From Branchiostoma floridae (Eukaryota > Chordata > Leptocardii > Amphioxiformes > Branchiostomatidae): a stretch of DNA of 64,000 nt. The position numbers and the translations under genes were made by a program. The stretch covers positions 13,847,035-13,911,034 of the forward strand of contig NC_049981.1 of NCBI RefSeq assembly GCF_000003815.2, written 5' to 3'. Below the pieces are notes generated by a model that saw only the letters and a program-made list of their open reading frames with translations, did no database searches and was not told where the DNA came from. Within the stretch, counting starts at the first letter, position 1, and each line of letters begins with the position of its first letter. Shown one piece after another: positions 1-12,700 of the stretch.

Positions 1-2000
1 ACTACCAGTACCTACCCTTCCCTGACGGCGCGTCGCCTTTCCAGGCAGCCGTGAACAACGGCGGGTAGGTTCCTATCCTCTTTATGTCTAGTATTCGCCA
101 CGATGTGACTATTTTATACCATTACGTTTCAAATTTTCATTTGTTTCACCATTTCAACTATCTTATTGCACTTTTTTCCAGGCGCTCTGTATACGTATGT
201 TGCGTGCTGTTGATACGTATACAAACTTTAAAGTAATCGGTAAAGTTTTGTAAGCTTGGCTTGTTTCTGTACTTCAGGTATCAAATGCATCGCAGTTTCA
301 ACTTCGAGGACGGGGCCGTGCTGACTGCCACCTACAACTACTCCTACAGCGGCGGCAAGATCCAGGGAGAGTTTCATGTAGGTCGATCTATATATGCTAA
401 CTACAAAATTTAGTACTCTGATCATGAAGTTCAACTGAGTCAATGCAATATACCTTTGTCACGCGCCAGTGAAATTAAACACAGTAAGGCGCTAGGCCTA
501 TGGTTCCAGTTCCCAACCCGGTACCCGGCGGGGTAGCTTTCCGAAACGAAAAATATGATAAGACAACATACAGAATTTAAACATACAGAATTTTAAAAAA
601 AGTCAGGAGCATGATTCCTTGGTAAACAATTTCATTACCGTTTCCGCAAACATCCCGGTCGGGCCCCGTTTCGGAAATGGGACCTAAGCCTAACATTATA
701 AGGGGGTGTAAGAAGGTGGGCAGATTTAGTTAACTCCTTCTTGGTACCTTGGATTGTCAAAAAACGTCATTTTGAAGTTGATCAAGTCACCATTGATGAT
801 AGATAGGTAGTTGACTTAGCGTTCTTGACAGACCTCAAACATCTACGGGTCAGGGTAGCGAGGCCTATGCAAAATCACCAAGAAGGAAATAATTGAATGT
901 CTCCACGTACACGTGTTTCAGCTGGTGGGCAGCGGTTTCCCCGACGATAGTCCGGTGATGACCAACGCGCTGACCGGTCTGGACAGGAGCGTGTCCAAGC
1001 TGATGTGCACGTCCGATGACAAGCTCGTCGAGTCCGTGCACTGGAGCTACCGGTAAGAGATGAAATGACTTGTTCTCTTGTACAATCTAATCTAATCAAC
1101 CAACCCGTTTTTATGGGGGTATAACAAAATCAAAAAGAAAAGGAAAAAAAACTACACAAGAGGGACAAGACGTTTTTTTTTTTTCAAATACATACGATGA
1201 TTGTATTTCTTGCGTTCAGTCTCCAATGTTTGAGACAAAGCTTGAACAATCCGGCAATGTTATGTAATCTCAAAAATGAGAACGTTTGTGGTAATAATCA
1301 CATTTCTTGTTTGTTTCATTTGAAGGTATATGACAGTCAATGAGTTCCTGAAATAAATTGCGTTCGTGAAAGTTGGCGAGTTTTTCATGTTCCTGGTCTA
1401 GTCTAGACTACGAATAGTTCAGTTCATTGAGAGTTCACTTCTACCTGAATATATGTGTATGACTGAATGGTAATTTGTAACTCATGAAAATCACAGGAAT
1501 GCGTTTCAAGCAAGGATGGGATGTAATTCAAACGTTTTTCCTGATTGCAGTGGCTTAAGTATGTCAAAGGGGTGTCTGTGTGGCGCAACGGCTAGAGCGT
1601 TGGAATCAGAATCAGTAGGTCCTGAGTTCGATACTCGCCATGCCCCTTCCCCCATGACGGTGGAGTGACGCCCGCCGAGCCTCGCGGCTAATCTGTCTAA
1701 AGGTGCTAAAAAACACCTGCGGATTTGGTGCTGCCAGTGTGTCAACATCTGCACACTTGCCACTAAGACCCGTGATTTTTTTAGCGGCTTAAGGGTGTTT
1801 TGTTTTACTCCGTTTGTAGCACCAGCAGCGGCGGGCGCTACCGTGCCACGGTGCAGACCAACTTCACCTTCGCAAAGCCCATCGAAGCTGGCCTGAAGAA
1901 CAACATGCCGATGTTCGTGTTCCGTCAGCTGGAAGTCACCGGCTCCAAAACCGAGATCGGCCTTCAGGAGCAGCAAAAGGCGTTCTCCACCGTTCTGTGA
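1..2000 (+). CDS. GFP-like fluorescent protein, 3' part (partial)
   Basis: Exons read as 1..64, 278..377, 922..1052 and 1820..2000, all with GT/AG borders and continuous frame, giving the last 157 residues. The protein reads YQYLPFPDG...FQAAVNNGG, then YQMHRSFNFEDGAVL, KIQGEFHLVGSGFPDD and MPMFVFRQLEVTG, which I recognise as the amphioxus GFP family (usual length about 219 residues). The family forms an 11-strand beta-barrel around an autocatalytic X-Tyr-Gly chromophore. The chromophore tripeptide lies just upstream of the window edge, so colour and functionality cannot be judged. No stop, frameshift or damaged splice site is seen in the visible part. The last intron carries a SINE, and two polyadenylation signals follow the stop. 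Amphioxus genomes carry many GFP paralogues; which one this is cannot be settled from this fragment. Confidence 0.95.
1570..1790 (+). repeat. tRNA-derived SINE in last intron of the GFP-like gene
   Basis: A tRNA-like head has an A box (TGGCGCAACGGCTAGAGC, about 1581-1598) and a B box (GAGTTCGATACTC, about 1624-1636) spaced as in RNA polymerase III promoters. It cannot fold into a normal tRNA: the anticodon region is irregular and the acceptor stem poor. A GC-rich body of about 150 bp follows and ends near a T-run at 1776-1782. The same strand as the host gene is used. The exact ends are uncertain because no target-site duplication was established. Confidence 0.65.
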
Positions 2001-2212
2001 GCGGCTAGAATGCATTTCTACCATAACGTTACACCCTCCGACAAATTACCTTGTATTCTCTGATGATGCCAGTTTGTATCCACCACTTTTGATTCAGACT
2101 CTCTACCTGGGAGTCAAAAACTTGAAACTATTCATTGAATCCAACACATTTTGCCATTCTAGGATGCGTTTATGGTTGAAATGTAAAAGAGTTGAAATAC
2201 TTTGAGCTTTTA

Positions 2213-2243
2213 AATAAAGGTTCTTGGTACTCTTACAAATAAA
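2213..2243 (+). terminator. Polyadenylation signals of the GFP-like gene
   Basis: Two AATAAA hexamers (2213-2218 and 2238-2243) lie 213 and 238 bp after the TGA stop, a usual distance for a short 3' UTR. Confidence 0.6.
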
Positions 2244-2689
2244 TCTCTGTCTCTGTTTTTTTTAACCTACAAATAGAATAACATGCAAACGTTCAACATG
2301 AAAAATGATAGATACATTTCCTTGAGCGAGTCTCCTGAAAAAAGTTAGTCTCTCGGACAGAAACTCTAAATTAGATAGCTAGTATTTCGACACAAGGTAC
2401 ATGTACATAAGACGCCATTTTTAATCTTAGTCTTATCAGACACCTGACGAACTAGGTTACAGGATCCCAGATGTTCAGACAGTACTAGTGAAGAGAGTTA
2501 ACGGCAGAAAGGTTCAAGAACCACTAGATCACTAGAACAGTCTTTCAGTTTTGGATGACCAGTTAACGTTTTATGTTGGCCACTCACCTACCTAGATCCT
2601 CACGCTGATATTCATTATAAAATCGGCCCGTGTATTACTGTGTAAAGAGATGTGAGAAAAAGCTTGCGGCGACACAATTAATGAGGAAT

Positions 2690-4410
2690 TACTATGGCAA
2701 CAATGGCGTCAGTATTAATGGCCTGTCTGATCTCCTGACACCGAAGACAAAGAAACATTACTGTCCCTCTGTCCAACATTACTGTCCTATAACGTTATAC
2801 CTAGTACCTAGTCAACAGTCTTCTGGTCACTGACCTAGATTTGACACATTTGGTTTTCATGCCTGAGAGATTGCTATACGGGATAGAAACAAGAAAAGGA
2901 CGGGAAAAGATTTGAAACAACAAAATGTGGATTTTCTTCGCCCTTAAAATAACTATACAATCTTTTCCTGATGTTGAAGGTCTTGATTATGATAAACAGT
3001 TTGCATCCATCGTGAATTTCTCTTCAGTAAAAGTAAAATAAAGTAGGACAGGTGCCTTGTACAGTTACGGGAGTCGTAAAATAGACCCCTCCCCCTGTCC
3101 CTGAGGACTAAACATGTCCAGACTTCATGTCCCGACTCCATGTCTACGTACTTTAGGTCAATACTTTGTAACGCTCTAAAAAGAGAGAGAACGCATTGTA
3201 ACAAACTAAAACCTTAAGTTGTATATCACAATATGTCAATACGCTATATCCTTGTAGTCATGGACCTCAGAGTTAGACAAGTATCATTGTATTCATTGAT
3301 GTATCCTTTTTGCCTTACATGCGTACCATGTACAAATGTCATGCAATTAAGTTCATTCTGTAAGAGAGACGGTCTTGCTTCGGTTAAGCACAATGAACGG
3401 CCACATGCTGAAGTGTAGCAGTGTTTGATCGCTGTTTGTAAATAAATATTCAGATTGTTTCTAGACCTGAACAAATTCTATATTCATTATACTGCCCAGA
3501 AAGAAATTTTGCTTTTAAACCCGTGAAGACAGCCTGGAGAAATTCAGCCACGCGGAATGACGTCAAGGCAAGCATGTTTGTTAAGATAATGACAATAATT
3601 ACAGGGTTGGATAAAGTACATAATGAGTGTTGTCATGTTCTTACAATGTATCGATTCACTTGACGCCATGTATGCTCAGGGGGCGTGGCTTTTAGCTGGA
3701 GGTGGAGAAAAATTAATGGCGACGCACTATGCTCAAGGATAAATCACTTTGACAACAATGGCGTTAGTATTATCTGTATGATCGTCTGTATGATCTCCTG
3801 ACACCGAAGACAAAGAAACCAGTACATGCATACAGTGTAATCACAAGGTAACGTCTCGTGACTCTCATAATTGTCCCTTTATCCAACATTACCGCCCTAT
3901 ATACCTAGTACCTAGTCAACAGCCTTGTGGTCACCGACCTACATTTGACACCGACCTAGTACCTAGTCAACAGCCTTTTGGTCACCGACCTACATTTGAC
4001 CAAGGACGTTATATAACGCCCTTGATTTGACACATTTGATTTGCATGCCCGGGAAATTACTACTAGATCAGAGAAAGACGGTGAAAAGATTTGCAACAAC
4101 AAATTTTGAATTTTCTTCGCCCGTTAATTTTTTTTTGTTGGCCTCTCCTAAAAGAAATTATCTTTTCCTGATGTTAAAAGTTTTTATTATGATAAGATAA
4201 TTTTGCATCTATCATAAATTTCTTCTCAGTTGATGTAAAATAAAGTAGGACAGGTGCCTTGTACAGTTACGGGAGTCGTAAAATAGCCCCCCTCCCCCTG
4301 AGGACTAAAACGGATCTGTCAGAGATTGTCAGCTCCGTACAACAATGCACGGCCACATGTTGAACAGTAGCAGCGTTTGATCGCTGTTGAAATTATAGAC
4401 CTGAAAATTC
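2690..4410. repeat. Diverged direct duplication (about 2690-3480 and 3750-4410)
   Basis: No gene is seen between 2244 and 4697. Two blocks share collinear strings: CTGACACCGAAGACAAAGAAAC (shortened here), the CCTAGTCAACAGnCTT motif, TCTTTTCCTGATGTT, a stretch beginning GTAAAATAAAGTAGGACAGG and continuing through GGGAGTCGTAAAATAG, and a motif around CGGCCACATG...TAGCAG.GTTTGATCGCTG. Order and strand are conserved, so this is a tandem duplication with a unit of about 1.1 kb and later indels. The longest open frames in it are not conserved between the two copies, so it is probably noncoding. Confidence 0.75.
3906..4003. repeat. Two-copy tandem repeat inside the right duplicate
   Basis: A unit of about 50 bp (GTACCTAGTCAACAGCCTT, then GGTCACCGACCTACATTTGA) occurs twice in immediate succession. 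The left duplicate near 2805-2850 has only one copy, so this expansion happened after the larger duplication. Confidence 0.7.
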
Positions 4411-4697
4411 TATACAATATCATAAGAATAATGGGCGAGGACAAGCATGATTAATTACTGCCCAGAAAGACTTACTCTCAGCAGAGGTTGAGTCGCGGAG
4501 ATATAGTAGACTAGAAGGCATAATTACAATTATTCTGAACAAAAACAATTATAAATGTTCATTCCCACCTATGTAAGGATTCCTTCAATGGGCCAACCAT
4601 GGACCAAATACTAGTAACCTTAATCCCCAACAGAGGTAAAATTAAAATGCAATAAATAACTACAACAGACATTCGGAAGATCTGCATGTGCGGTTTC

Positions 4698-4703
4698 TTT
4701 ATT
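4698..4703 (-). terminator. Candidate polyadenylation signal of the SRPBCC gene
   Basis: TTTATT on the plus strand is AATAAA on the minus strand, about 430 bp past the stop codon of the minus-strand gene. Confidence 0.4.
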
Positions 4704-5133
4704 GAGCACCCTGTCCCTGTGGGTAGCATTTAACATCATGACAGCGATTCATGACAACATCACATGTCCGTTTTGAGCAAGTTACTAAAATCATAGGTAT
4801 GCTTTTTGGTGACGTCTCAGGAGCGGGGCTTATAGCCTTTTTAACACTCTCAGTGTGCTGCATTTATTGCCAACTATGTAACAGTGGGTTCAAGCGCTGC
4901 CCAACTATCGTTACTGGGTAGGCATTAATCTCCAAGCACATGTTATGAGGCAAGATCATTACGTTTTTATGACTGTCCTTTTCTGTTACAAACTCCCTAC
5001 AGAAACGAGTAGCTAGGAAAAACGAATCGATTTTACCTCCCAACATCTGGTTGGAGTATAATGTATAACCAAGGAGGTTAAAAAATATAACCGTAACGTT
5101 ATTGGTTTCTAGATTTCGGTAAATCTATCATTT

Positions 5134-8008
5134 CTATTTTTCCTGGAATTTGTTCTTGATAAACTGCAGACGATAATCCATGAGCGGCTTGATGCCGGCC
5201 TTGGCGTCGACTCCAGCCTGCGGCAGGAAGATAGCGGTGTACTTGACCTTTGTCTTCTGGTCACTGATCTTCTCCAGCGCCACCTAGAGAACCATAACAG
5301 AATTACAGTTAGCGATTCACGGTATATTAAATTCTTTTGCAAGTTAACAGCTACAGCAATCCTGGACGATTAACAACTTTTATGCACGATAAATATGACT
5401 CGATAATTATAGCACTCAACATCAGTAAAGGTATTGCGATCAAGGCTTAGCAAGAATTGAACTTAGAGTGATTTGTCCAAACAGATGATGGCCATACATG
5501 GTCACACAATTTCAGGCGCACCTTTCCGCGGTAAAACAGCGTCTTCATGACGTCACTCTTCCCGAGTTCATAGGTCAGGCTGGGTGGGTTGTCAGTCACG
5601 GTCACCAGGCGTTCGTCCAGGGCCCTGTCGCCGAAGAACACCTTCCTGCGCAGGTCGTGCTTCTCCGGTAGGGGGCAGGCCTCTGCGCCCGTGGCCTGGC
5701 ACACCCAGGAGCAGCCGCTCCAGTCGTCCACGGCGTCCCACATCTTCTTAAAGGTGCAGTCCACGTCGATCTCGAAGTCTAAGACGTTGCCGCCATTGTC
5801 TGCAAGGAGGCAGAGAACCTGGGAGAAGGTAGAAGAAATCGTACCATTTACAGAAGACTCACGTTGTCGCCTGCTGACATCATAACGGCGTAACGTTACA
5901 TTGTACTTGTTGTGGGTAGTTCTTTAAAGCATAATCATTTCTACAGACGAGCTAGAGAAATACTAGTACATCAACTCATGTTACTGTGTCAGAATTCACG
6001 TCGTTCTTCGACTATTATTGGATATTCACATGCCCAATACTAGAATTTTTTTCTATAGTTACTTAAGGAAGACTAATAATACAATTACCTCTGTGATGCG
6101 GTTGCGCAACATGTACTTGGTGAAGGCAAGTTGTGACTTTCTTTTCTCAGCATCTTCGATGGCAGACGTCGCTACAACTGTCATGGTCACTTTGGCTGTT
6201 TCTTTTGTGTCCTCCTCCACCTTCAAATATACAAAACTTAGCCACTATTTCATGTAGCTTCTCTTTCTTTTCAAATACATGCATACACAAAATAAAATCT
6301 GCAAAAACAAGAGTTCGAAGACAGTCCACGTTACATTTGGAGTTTTGAATTTGTGTTAGATTGTTTAAAACAACTCTACCTTGACCGTAGCTTTGTAGCT
6401 AGTAAACATGGGGTTGGAGCCCAGCATTTCGATGGTCCAAGTCTTTGTGGCGTCATCTTTCTCCACAAGTTCTTCTTTTGTCTTCCCGCCCATGAAGTCG
6501 AACTCTATGACCGTTCCTACACCGCCATCACCTTAGAAATGTCGACAGAATTTTTTTTAACGTAAAGCCAGAAAATATCAATGAATTGTCTAGAGAAAAC
6601 ATTGTATGCCAGCTTGTTACTACTTTGAATACACCATAGCATGACGAAGTCTGATGTCACGTGCCAATAATTTCTACTTGTTATGTAAACTTGCATGATA
6701 CAAACAGGAAAAAAACGTCTAAATGCCAATAACGTTAACAAACTAGCCCCTGTTAGATCTAATGTTAACTTTCTTAAGCTTATTTCCACCAGGTGCCATA
6801 ATGCCGCCACATAATAAAACAACATTGTTATAGATGCCTTCTCAAAATTGTCCTGAAGACCGAACGTTAGATATCTGAAGTGTAGACGCCTCAGGATCCC
6901 TGATTTTGCATTTGTACATCTTTTACCGGTGGAATTATGGCATTCGACGGAATCATGATGATAGCGTTATACGAGTAATGCAAGAATCTGCACCAAGCTC
7001 CAGAGGCGTCATCAAATACAGTTATTGCCTAGTGATGACGACAACTGTAATGGAAAACATTACCCTTGATTGTTTTGGTATTTTCGTGCATCCCAACATA
7101 TGACTGCAACCGGAAGTAGTCATCAAATGCCGACCAGTACACTTCCGGTGTCACATCAACAGTCTCGGTACAGGTGAGCGTCACCACCTTCCCAAAATCC
7201 AAGTCATCTGCATAGAGATCATTATTCAAATTTATTTAGGGTCTAGTTTTAAAGAAGTTTTTCAATCCATTGTGTGTGATTTGCTTTGTGATTTTCTTGT
7301 GTAAAATACTCTAACTACAATTTTTTAAACAAGTTGGAACAAACAAAAAGCAGTGCTTGACTGCATAGAATATCATATTTGCATCAAGGATGCTGAAAAT
7401 GTAGTACATGTACATGACAAGTTGTGCTAATAAAGAGCGCCGTCTGGCGATGATTAAAGAAACTGCAATCTTTGCTGGTGACCCTATTACAAGTTTCCAA
7501 TCAAACAAGATCAGTTGTAGCTTCTCTCGCTGTCTAGAAATAATTGGCATGTAAACTAGAATGAACGTCGTTGCCTGACAAATTGCAAATGGCTATCTTT
7601 AGGCAAACACGGAAGCAGTGGATATGAACATTAAGATGGATATTTTTTTACAATGACTGAGAACAGATGTTTGACTTCGAATCGGCAAGCGATGAATTTT
7701 TAATCTATATCTACGAGGGAGCTTTACATCATACAATTTATCTTCTCTACAGTGTCGGTGGTGAGACAATGTGAATCGTGACCTGAATGTTATGCTACCC
7801 TCATTCAAGGGTTTCTCAAGTGCATGTAGAAGTACAACATGGCGACAGGAAGTCCTGTTTTCCACGAAAGCCTGGGCCAGGGCCAGAAATTGTTATGGCC
7901 TTATATACATGATATACCTTAGACCAGGCTTTGACATAGCAATTGCTAACGTTGTCTACCTTTGGCGATGACCACCGTCTTCAAGAAGTCTTGAAATGCC
8001 TGCGTCAT
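5134..8008 (-). CDS. Two-domain SRPBCC (Bet v1/polyketide cyclase-like) protein
   Basis: Minus-strand exons 7960..8008, 7064..7207, 6380..6531, 6089..6220, 5522..5818 and 5134..5283 join in frame to 307 residues (MTQAFQDFLKTVVIAKDDLD to KNKFQEK-stop). All introns are GT/AG. Residues about 17-158 contain VTLTCTETVDVTPEVYW...FDDYFRLQSY, GVGTVIEFDF, TKTWTIEML and a C-terminal helix. Residues about 160-307 repeat the pattern: VLDFEIDVDCTFKKMW...VDDWSGCSW, DLRRKVFFGD, SLTYEL and a final helix ending PLMDYRLQFIKN. This is the beta-grasp/helix-grip signature of the SRPBCC superfamily, whose members bind hydrophobic ligands or act as cyclases. The ligand is not predictable here. No signal peptide is seen, so a cytosolic protein is likely. 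The assignment rests on pattern recognition, not on a close named homologue. Confidence 0.85.
6792..6945. repeat. Short MITE-like repeat, copy 1 (intron 2 of the SRPBCC gene)
   Basis: The left end reads GGTGCCATAATGCCGCCAC and the right end, on the other strand, reads AATGCCATAATTCCACC, giving imperfect inverted ends of about 16 bp. A related sequence with the same inner landmarks (CCACAT, ATATCT-AGTGTA, CAGGAT) lies at about 38126-38343. Confidence 0.5.
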
Positions 8009-8176
8009 GCTTGTTTCTTGGGAGACCGTCCAACTGAATGAGCGAAGTCTTAGCGTCAGTGTTAAGAACACCGCCCGCACCACGCTACAACACCACTCCC
8101 TGTTGTGAACTGCTGTCTGATTGGCCGGTGAAATAAAATGCATTACCTCATAGGGGTTATTTCAAAACAGCGCGCT

Positions 8177-8183
8177 TTTATAC
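8177..8183 (-). promoter_or_regulatory. TATA box of the SRPBCC gene
   Basis: On the minus strand the sequence reads TATAAAAGCGCGC, 169 bp before the start codon, which would give a 5' UTR of about 140 bases. An inverted CCAAT box (ATTGG, 8120-8124) lies close by. Confidence 0.45.
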
Positions 8184-9708
8184 AAAACTAGTTCTTTTAC
8201 TGATAGAGATGAAATTTGAAATGCACCTGGCATTTCTTTCTGTCCTTTGTTCACACATCAATCTCCAAGCAGATGCAGGGTTAGATATCAATTTTGTAGG
8301 TTTTGTTTCTCGTTCTGTGCGTCTGGTAGATTTGTTCTTTGTCTTTAACTGAAAACCCCATCATCCCGAAATAAAAACAGCTAAGTACAAGGTTGCTTAG
8401 GATGGTAATAGCACAGCCCATTCCTCCCGTTAATGTGTTTGTTAATGATATTTCTAACCTTTGAGCCGAGCCCTACCTATAATGACGTTAACAGAATCAC
8501 ATGTTGCATGACAAGTAAAATAGGTTACATAGCCTTGGGGTGAACTGGGTTTTAAGGTCATGAACATGTTAACAAGAAACAGACGTTCTTCGCAGCCATA
8601 TCTGTTCGTAGCCAGTTGTCAGTATAAACGCTAAAGGATGTCCATTATCAAGTTTAGTTTCTTCCACGATGTCCATTATAGTTATAATTCTAGTTAAAGT
8701 GCTGTAGCATATTGATGACGACAATCATCGTTGAGTATCAAGTTGTTTTATTTCATCCTTGCAACAAATGAATTTTACTCGCTGATATTTTAATAGTTTT
8801 ACAGAATAATTGAAATACGACGATACGCATTAGCAAAATATACATGCTTCGCTCTGTACCCTGTTTATACTTACCTGTACATTAAAGAACTGGTCATTTT
8901 GACCTTTTGATAATTTTATCAAAGAAATAAAGATGCCTGGTTATTTTGCTTTATTACCTAGAAATAGCAAAACTTTGCAATTACGTTTTTCTGATATAGT
9001 AGTCCACTGATTATGCCATCCACTAAAGTATTAACAGTGCAATTTGTCTTTCTTACAATTTATAATTTTCACCTTGACAAATGTATATATTGATTCCTTA
9101 ATTCGACGTTGTGATAATACAAAGCAATGCTATGCTATACAGTACGGTACAATATGATACAGATATAAAGTACAAAATTGCCCATTGACATTACCGTAAT
9201 TGTATATTTAGTAAAAGTAACAAGACTTTTATCAAGTGAATATAAAAGTCTTTAAATAACATTTACAACAGTCGTTTAATGGCATACATCTGTAGTATTG
9301 AACCTGTTAAGGGAGACTGCAGAGATACCAATAGCCGCTAGCTGTCGCTGGTACATGGTGTTTTTGCCTCCAATCACCACAGACGAACATATGCAACGCA
9401 AAGTCCGATCCAGTCCTCTTTTAAAAGACAGTGTCATTTTGTCTGAACGTTTGTGTACTCAGTTCTCAACCACGCACCGATTCGGAATGAAATATAAGGA
9501 CAAGACCAAATTCTTGTCGAGAATTTCCGGTGTTCGTATGTACAGTTATATATTCAGAAACTTAGTGTCAGTCTGTTTCTGAAGATTGCATATTGTATCT
9601 CGTGTCTTTTTGTTCTTTTTGGATTCTTAGTCCTGAAGGGAGGTTCTCAAGTATTTGTACATGGTTCACTTTGACTTCTTTTGCGCATCTTTTTACTTGT
9701 GTTTGTGT
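8184..9708. other. Intergenic region, no gene seen
   Basis: AT-rich sequence between the SRPBCC gene promoter and the 3' end of the Ras-like gene; it probably includes the 3' UTR of the latter. No conserved open frame or structured RNA was recognised. Confidence 0.5.
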
Positions 9709-12700
9709 CTAGACATCTTCTTTAGGATGCACCACCCGAAGTCCTTTAAGGAAGTCTCTCATGTCTAAGAAGGTTGATCTTTTTCTCAACTGCTTCCCTT
9801 TTGGGACTTCCTTCTTCCCCCCTGAATCCCTCCTTTCAGCTTTCTCCTTGTCGCCACCTCCCAGTCCGAAGAAATTCGACGTCGATCGTCTTCTCAACAT
9901 CTTCTTCTTGGGCTTGTCTCCCTGCTCTCGTTCTTTCACGCGGATTATTCTCACGAGATCATGGAAGGCCTCTCGGACGGACTCGGTGTCCACAGCAGCC
10001 GAGACCTCCACGAACTTCCACCCATGCTGCTTTGCAAACGCCTCCGCGTCGGACGTAGTGACCTGTCGCAAATGTGACAAGTCGACCTTGTTTCCGATGA
10101 ACAGGACGGGGAGACTGGATTTTATCTCGGTCAAGTGAGCCCTGAATTGTGAGGCGACGTCAAACGACGACTGCTCGGTGATGTCATAGACGTAGACTAT
10201 TCCGTGAGCGTCGTCAAGGTAACCCTTTCCGGTAGAAGATGTCCCATCCTGGTTTTAGTGAAGAAAATAAAATTTGATTGTTTATTTTCAGTCATACTTT
10301 ATGCAAAACATTTTACAAAGATAAAAAAAAAGTATACAAGACCGAATCTACAGTTGTTGCAATTGGCTTTGAATTCTAGCCATTCAATTCAAAACAACCA
10401 AGGAAAGTGTATATGAATGTAATAAAAAAGGAGAATTACTTCTTAAGTAATAAATGAAAGTAATTCTCCTGTTTCTTTCATCAAGTTGTAGAGACTGAAT
10501 TGTTTTTAAAAACCGAATTAAGTCTTTCAAAAGTTTCGCCACGTACGGAAAATTCATAGAATAGAAAATGAAGAAATTCAAGCAAGGGATGGTTATAGAA
10601 TATAGAATTGTATAAAAACCTACCTGTCCTGCTGTGTCGAATATCTGTATCTTCATACTATGATCATCTATCGTTTCCTCCTTCTCATAGCAATCCTCTG
10701 AAAACACAAACAGACGATGCATTGTCATCAACCAACATCCAAAACCACAGAATAATCATATATCACAAGTGTGACATTGGCAAACCCTAGTCTCTAGAGA
10801 CTAGGCAAACCCTCTACATACAGTGTCTTTGACATGACCGATCAGAAGCATTCATTTTTAACATGATCATTACATATATGTAGACTGATAGAGGTGAGGA
10901 AAATGAGAGGGAGAGCAAGAGATTGAGAAAAGCGACTATTTTGATATTCATCATCATCATCATCAGTCCCATAGCTTTACTATAGAATACTGTAATCTGT
11001 TTCCCATTTAAGGTGCGTATGTGGTTAAGCAACAATTGTGGAATTCCTCCCTTGCTAAAACGCTTGAATTTAAAAAAAAAACACGCAATAAACCGTACTT
11101 CGTGCTTTAATAATGCCTTGCGGCATTAAATTTGACCGTTGACAGCGCATTGTAACTGCCACGCGAAGTCATTACACCGAATCTCGACTATTTCAGGCTC
11201 TGCTCTATTTGTTATCTTTAGACGGTGACAATTATTGTTCAGCCTGGGTGAAAAATAACATGCCCCGACCTCTGCGTGTTTATTTTGGAAAGGGCACGGC
11301 TTTGATTGTGAAGAAAGAATCTACCTTGGCTATGGTAGAACATGTCTGTGAACATTCCTGCTACATCTATGAAGCGATTGTGAAGGGAAGTTGACAAAAC
11401 TAATAGGAATCAAGTTAATTATTTCGCGAACCAGTAGTAACATATTCTTTTGAATAAGTGTGAAAAGACTTACACGTAACGTCACCACGGTTGAAGCTTC
11501 GTCGTTTTGAGAACGGAAAAATAAAGATGTTTTGCTAACCCTTTTTAATCTATATTTGTCACCATGAAAACTATTTGTTTTTATGTTATCAGTTTGTTTC
11601 TAGATCCACAGTCCTCTTAATTGAAAGCTCTTCTAAGGTTAATTTCTTAAGATATTATTTTACCAGGTTGAAGATGAACTGTAACTGTCACTGGTGAGCA
11701 GAAAATGCATTGCAAAATCTTTTAAGCTCATTCGAAAAGCTTCTACAAATTGTTGGGTTTTGTTCAGCTGGAATTTGAAATAAAACATGACCTTTTCGTC
11801 AAAGCATGACTTGAGACTGATAGACAGGCAAAACGTAACTAAAGTAAATAAACACTAGAACACAAAACACACCTGGACAAATATAAATCAACAAATAGAG
11901 AAATATAAAACCCAGACCGCACAAGCAGGTGTGCTATCGGTGGACTGGACTCCGGTTATTACATAATTAACTGATTTCAATGTTACATCCCAGTCATCAA
12001 TCGATACGTAAGTTTAGAAGTTCGGGAAAACAAGTAACAGTTTTAGCATATTAGAAACTGAGAACTACTTTTACATTTATTTTCGGTGCATGAGAGGAAA
12101 TGAGATTTTGCGGACTTTTGTTTCCGAAAAAAAATCTGTATTACAGTAGCAATGCGAAAGACATATTTGCGGTGTCGTGATTTCGTGGTTAAAAGTCACC
12201 AGATTCACCACGGAAATAAAACGACCACGAACATTTCAATAGTAACACTACAGGGCCGATTGGGCTATTATGGTAATACGTTACAATGCTAAGACCAGAG
12301 CTTACTGATAGGTTGTTTGCACTCAAATATCACGTGGTTATGGCGTATCATTGTATGATATAACTGTCATGTAGTCGTGATGAAGTATTGTTCATCATGA
12401 CGGTGACTCAACGTGCAAATTTATTAACACATGTGCCGATATACAGTCGTAACAGTCGGGCACTCACTTAGCCTACTTCATAGCTCCAACTGCGCATGCT
12501 CAGGGAGATGCATCATGGATGGAGGCCCATATGACAAAACACGTCTACACATGCATCAAGTTAGTCTTAACAAGAAGTCACAAGTTAGAGGCCTTCAATT
12601 TGATATATTCCCACAATGCATCTTGCTTTGCATGAGCAGCAGGATGTATGAAATGTCTTATGAAGAGAAATGTACTTACCTAACGTAGGGTCGTACTCGT

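Noticed and set aside
1570-1645. Functional tRNA gene
   Set aside because: A and B boxes are present but the anticodon arm and acceptor stem do not fold properly; a SINE body follows.
1506-2024. Minus-strand frame of 172 codons
   Set aside because: It overlaps the last GFP exon and the SINE in antisense, with no splice or family support.
9761-10138. Plus-strand frame of 125 codons
   Set aside because: Shadow of the last exon of the minus-strand Ras-like gene.
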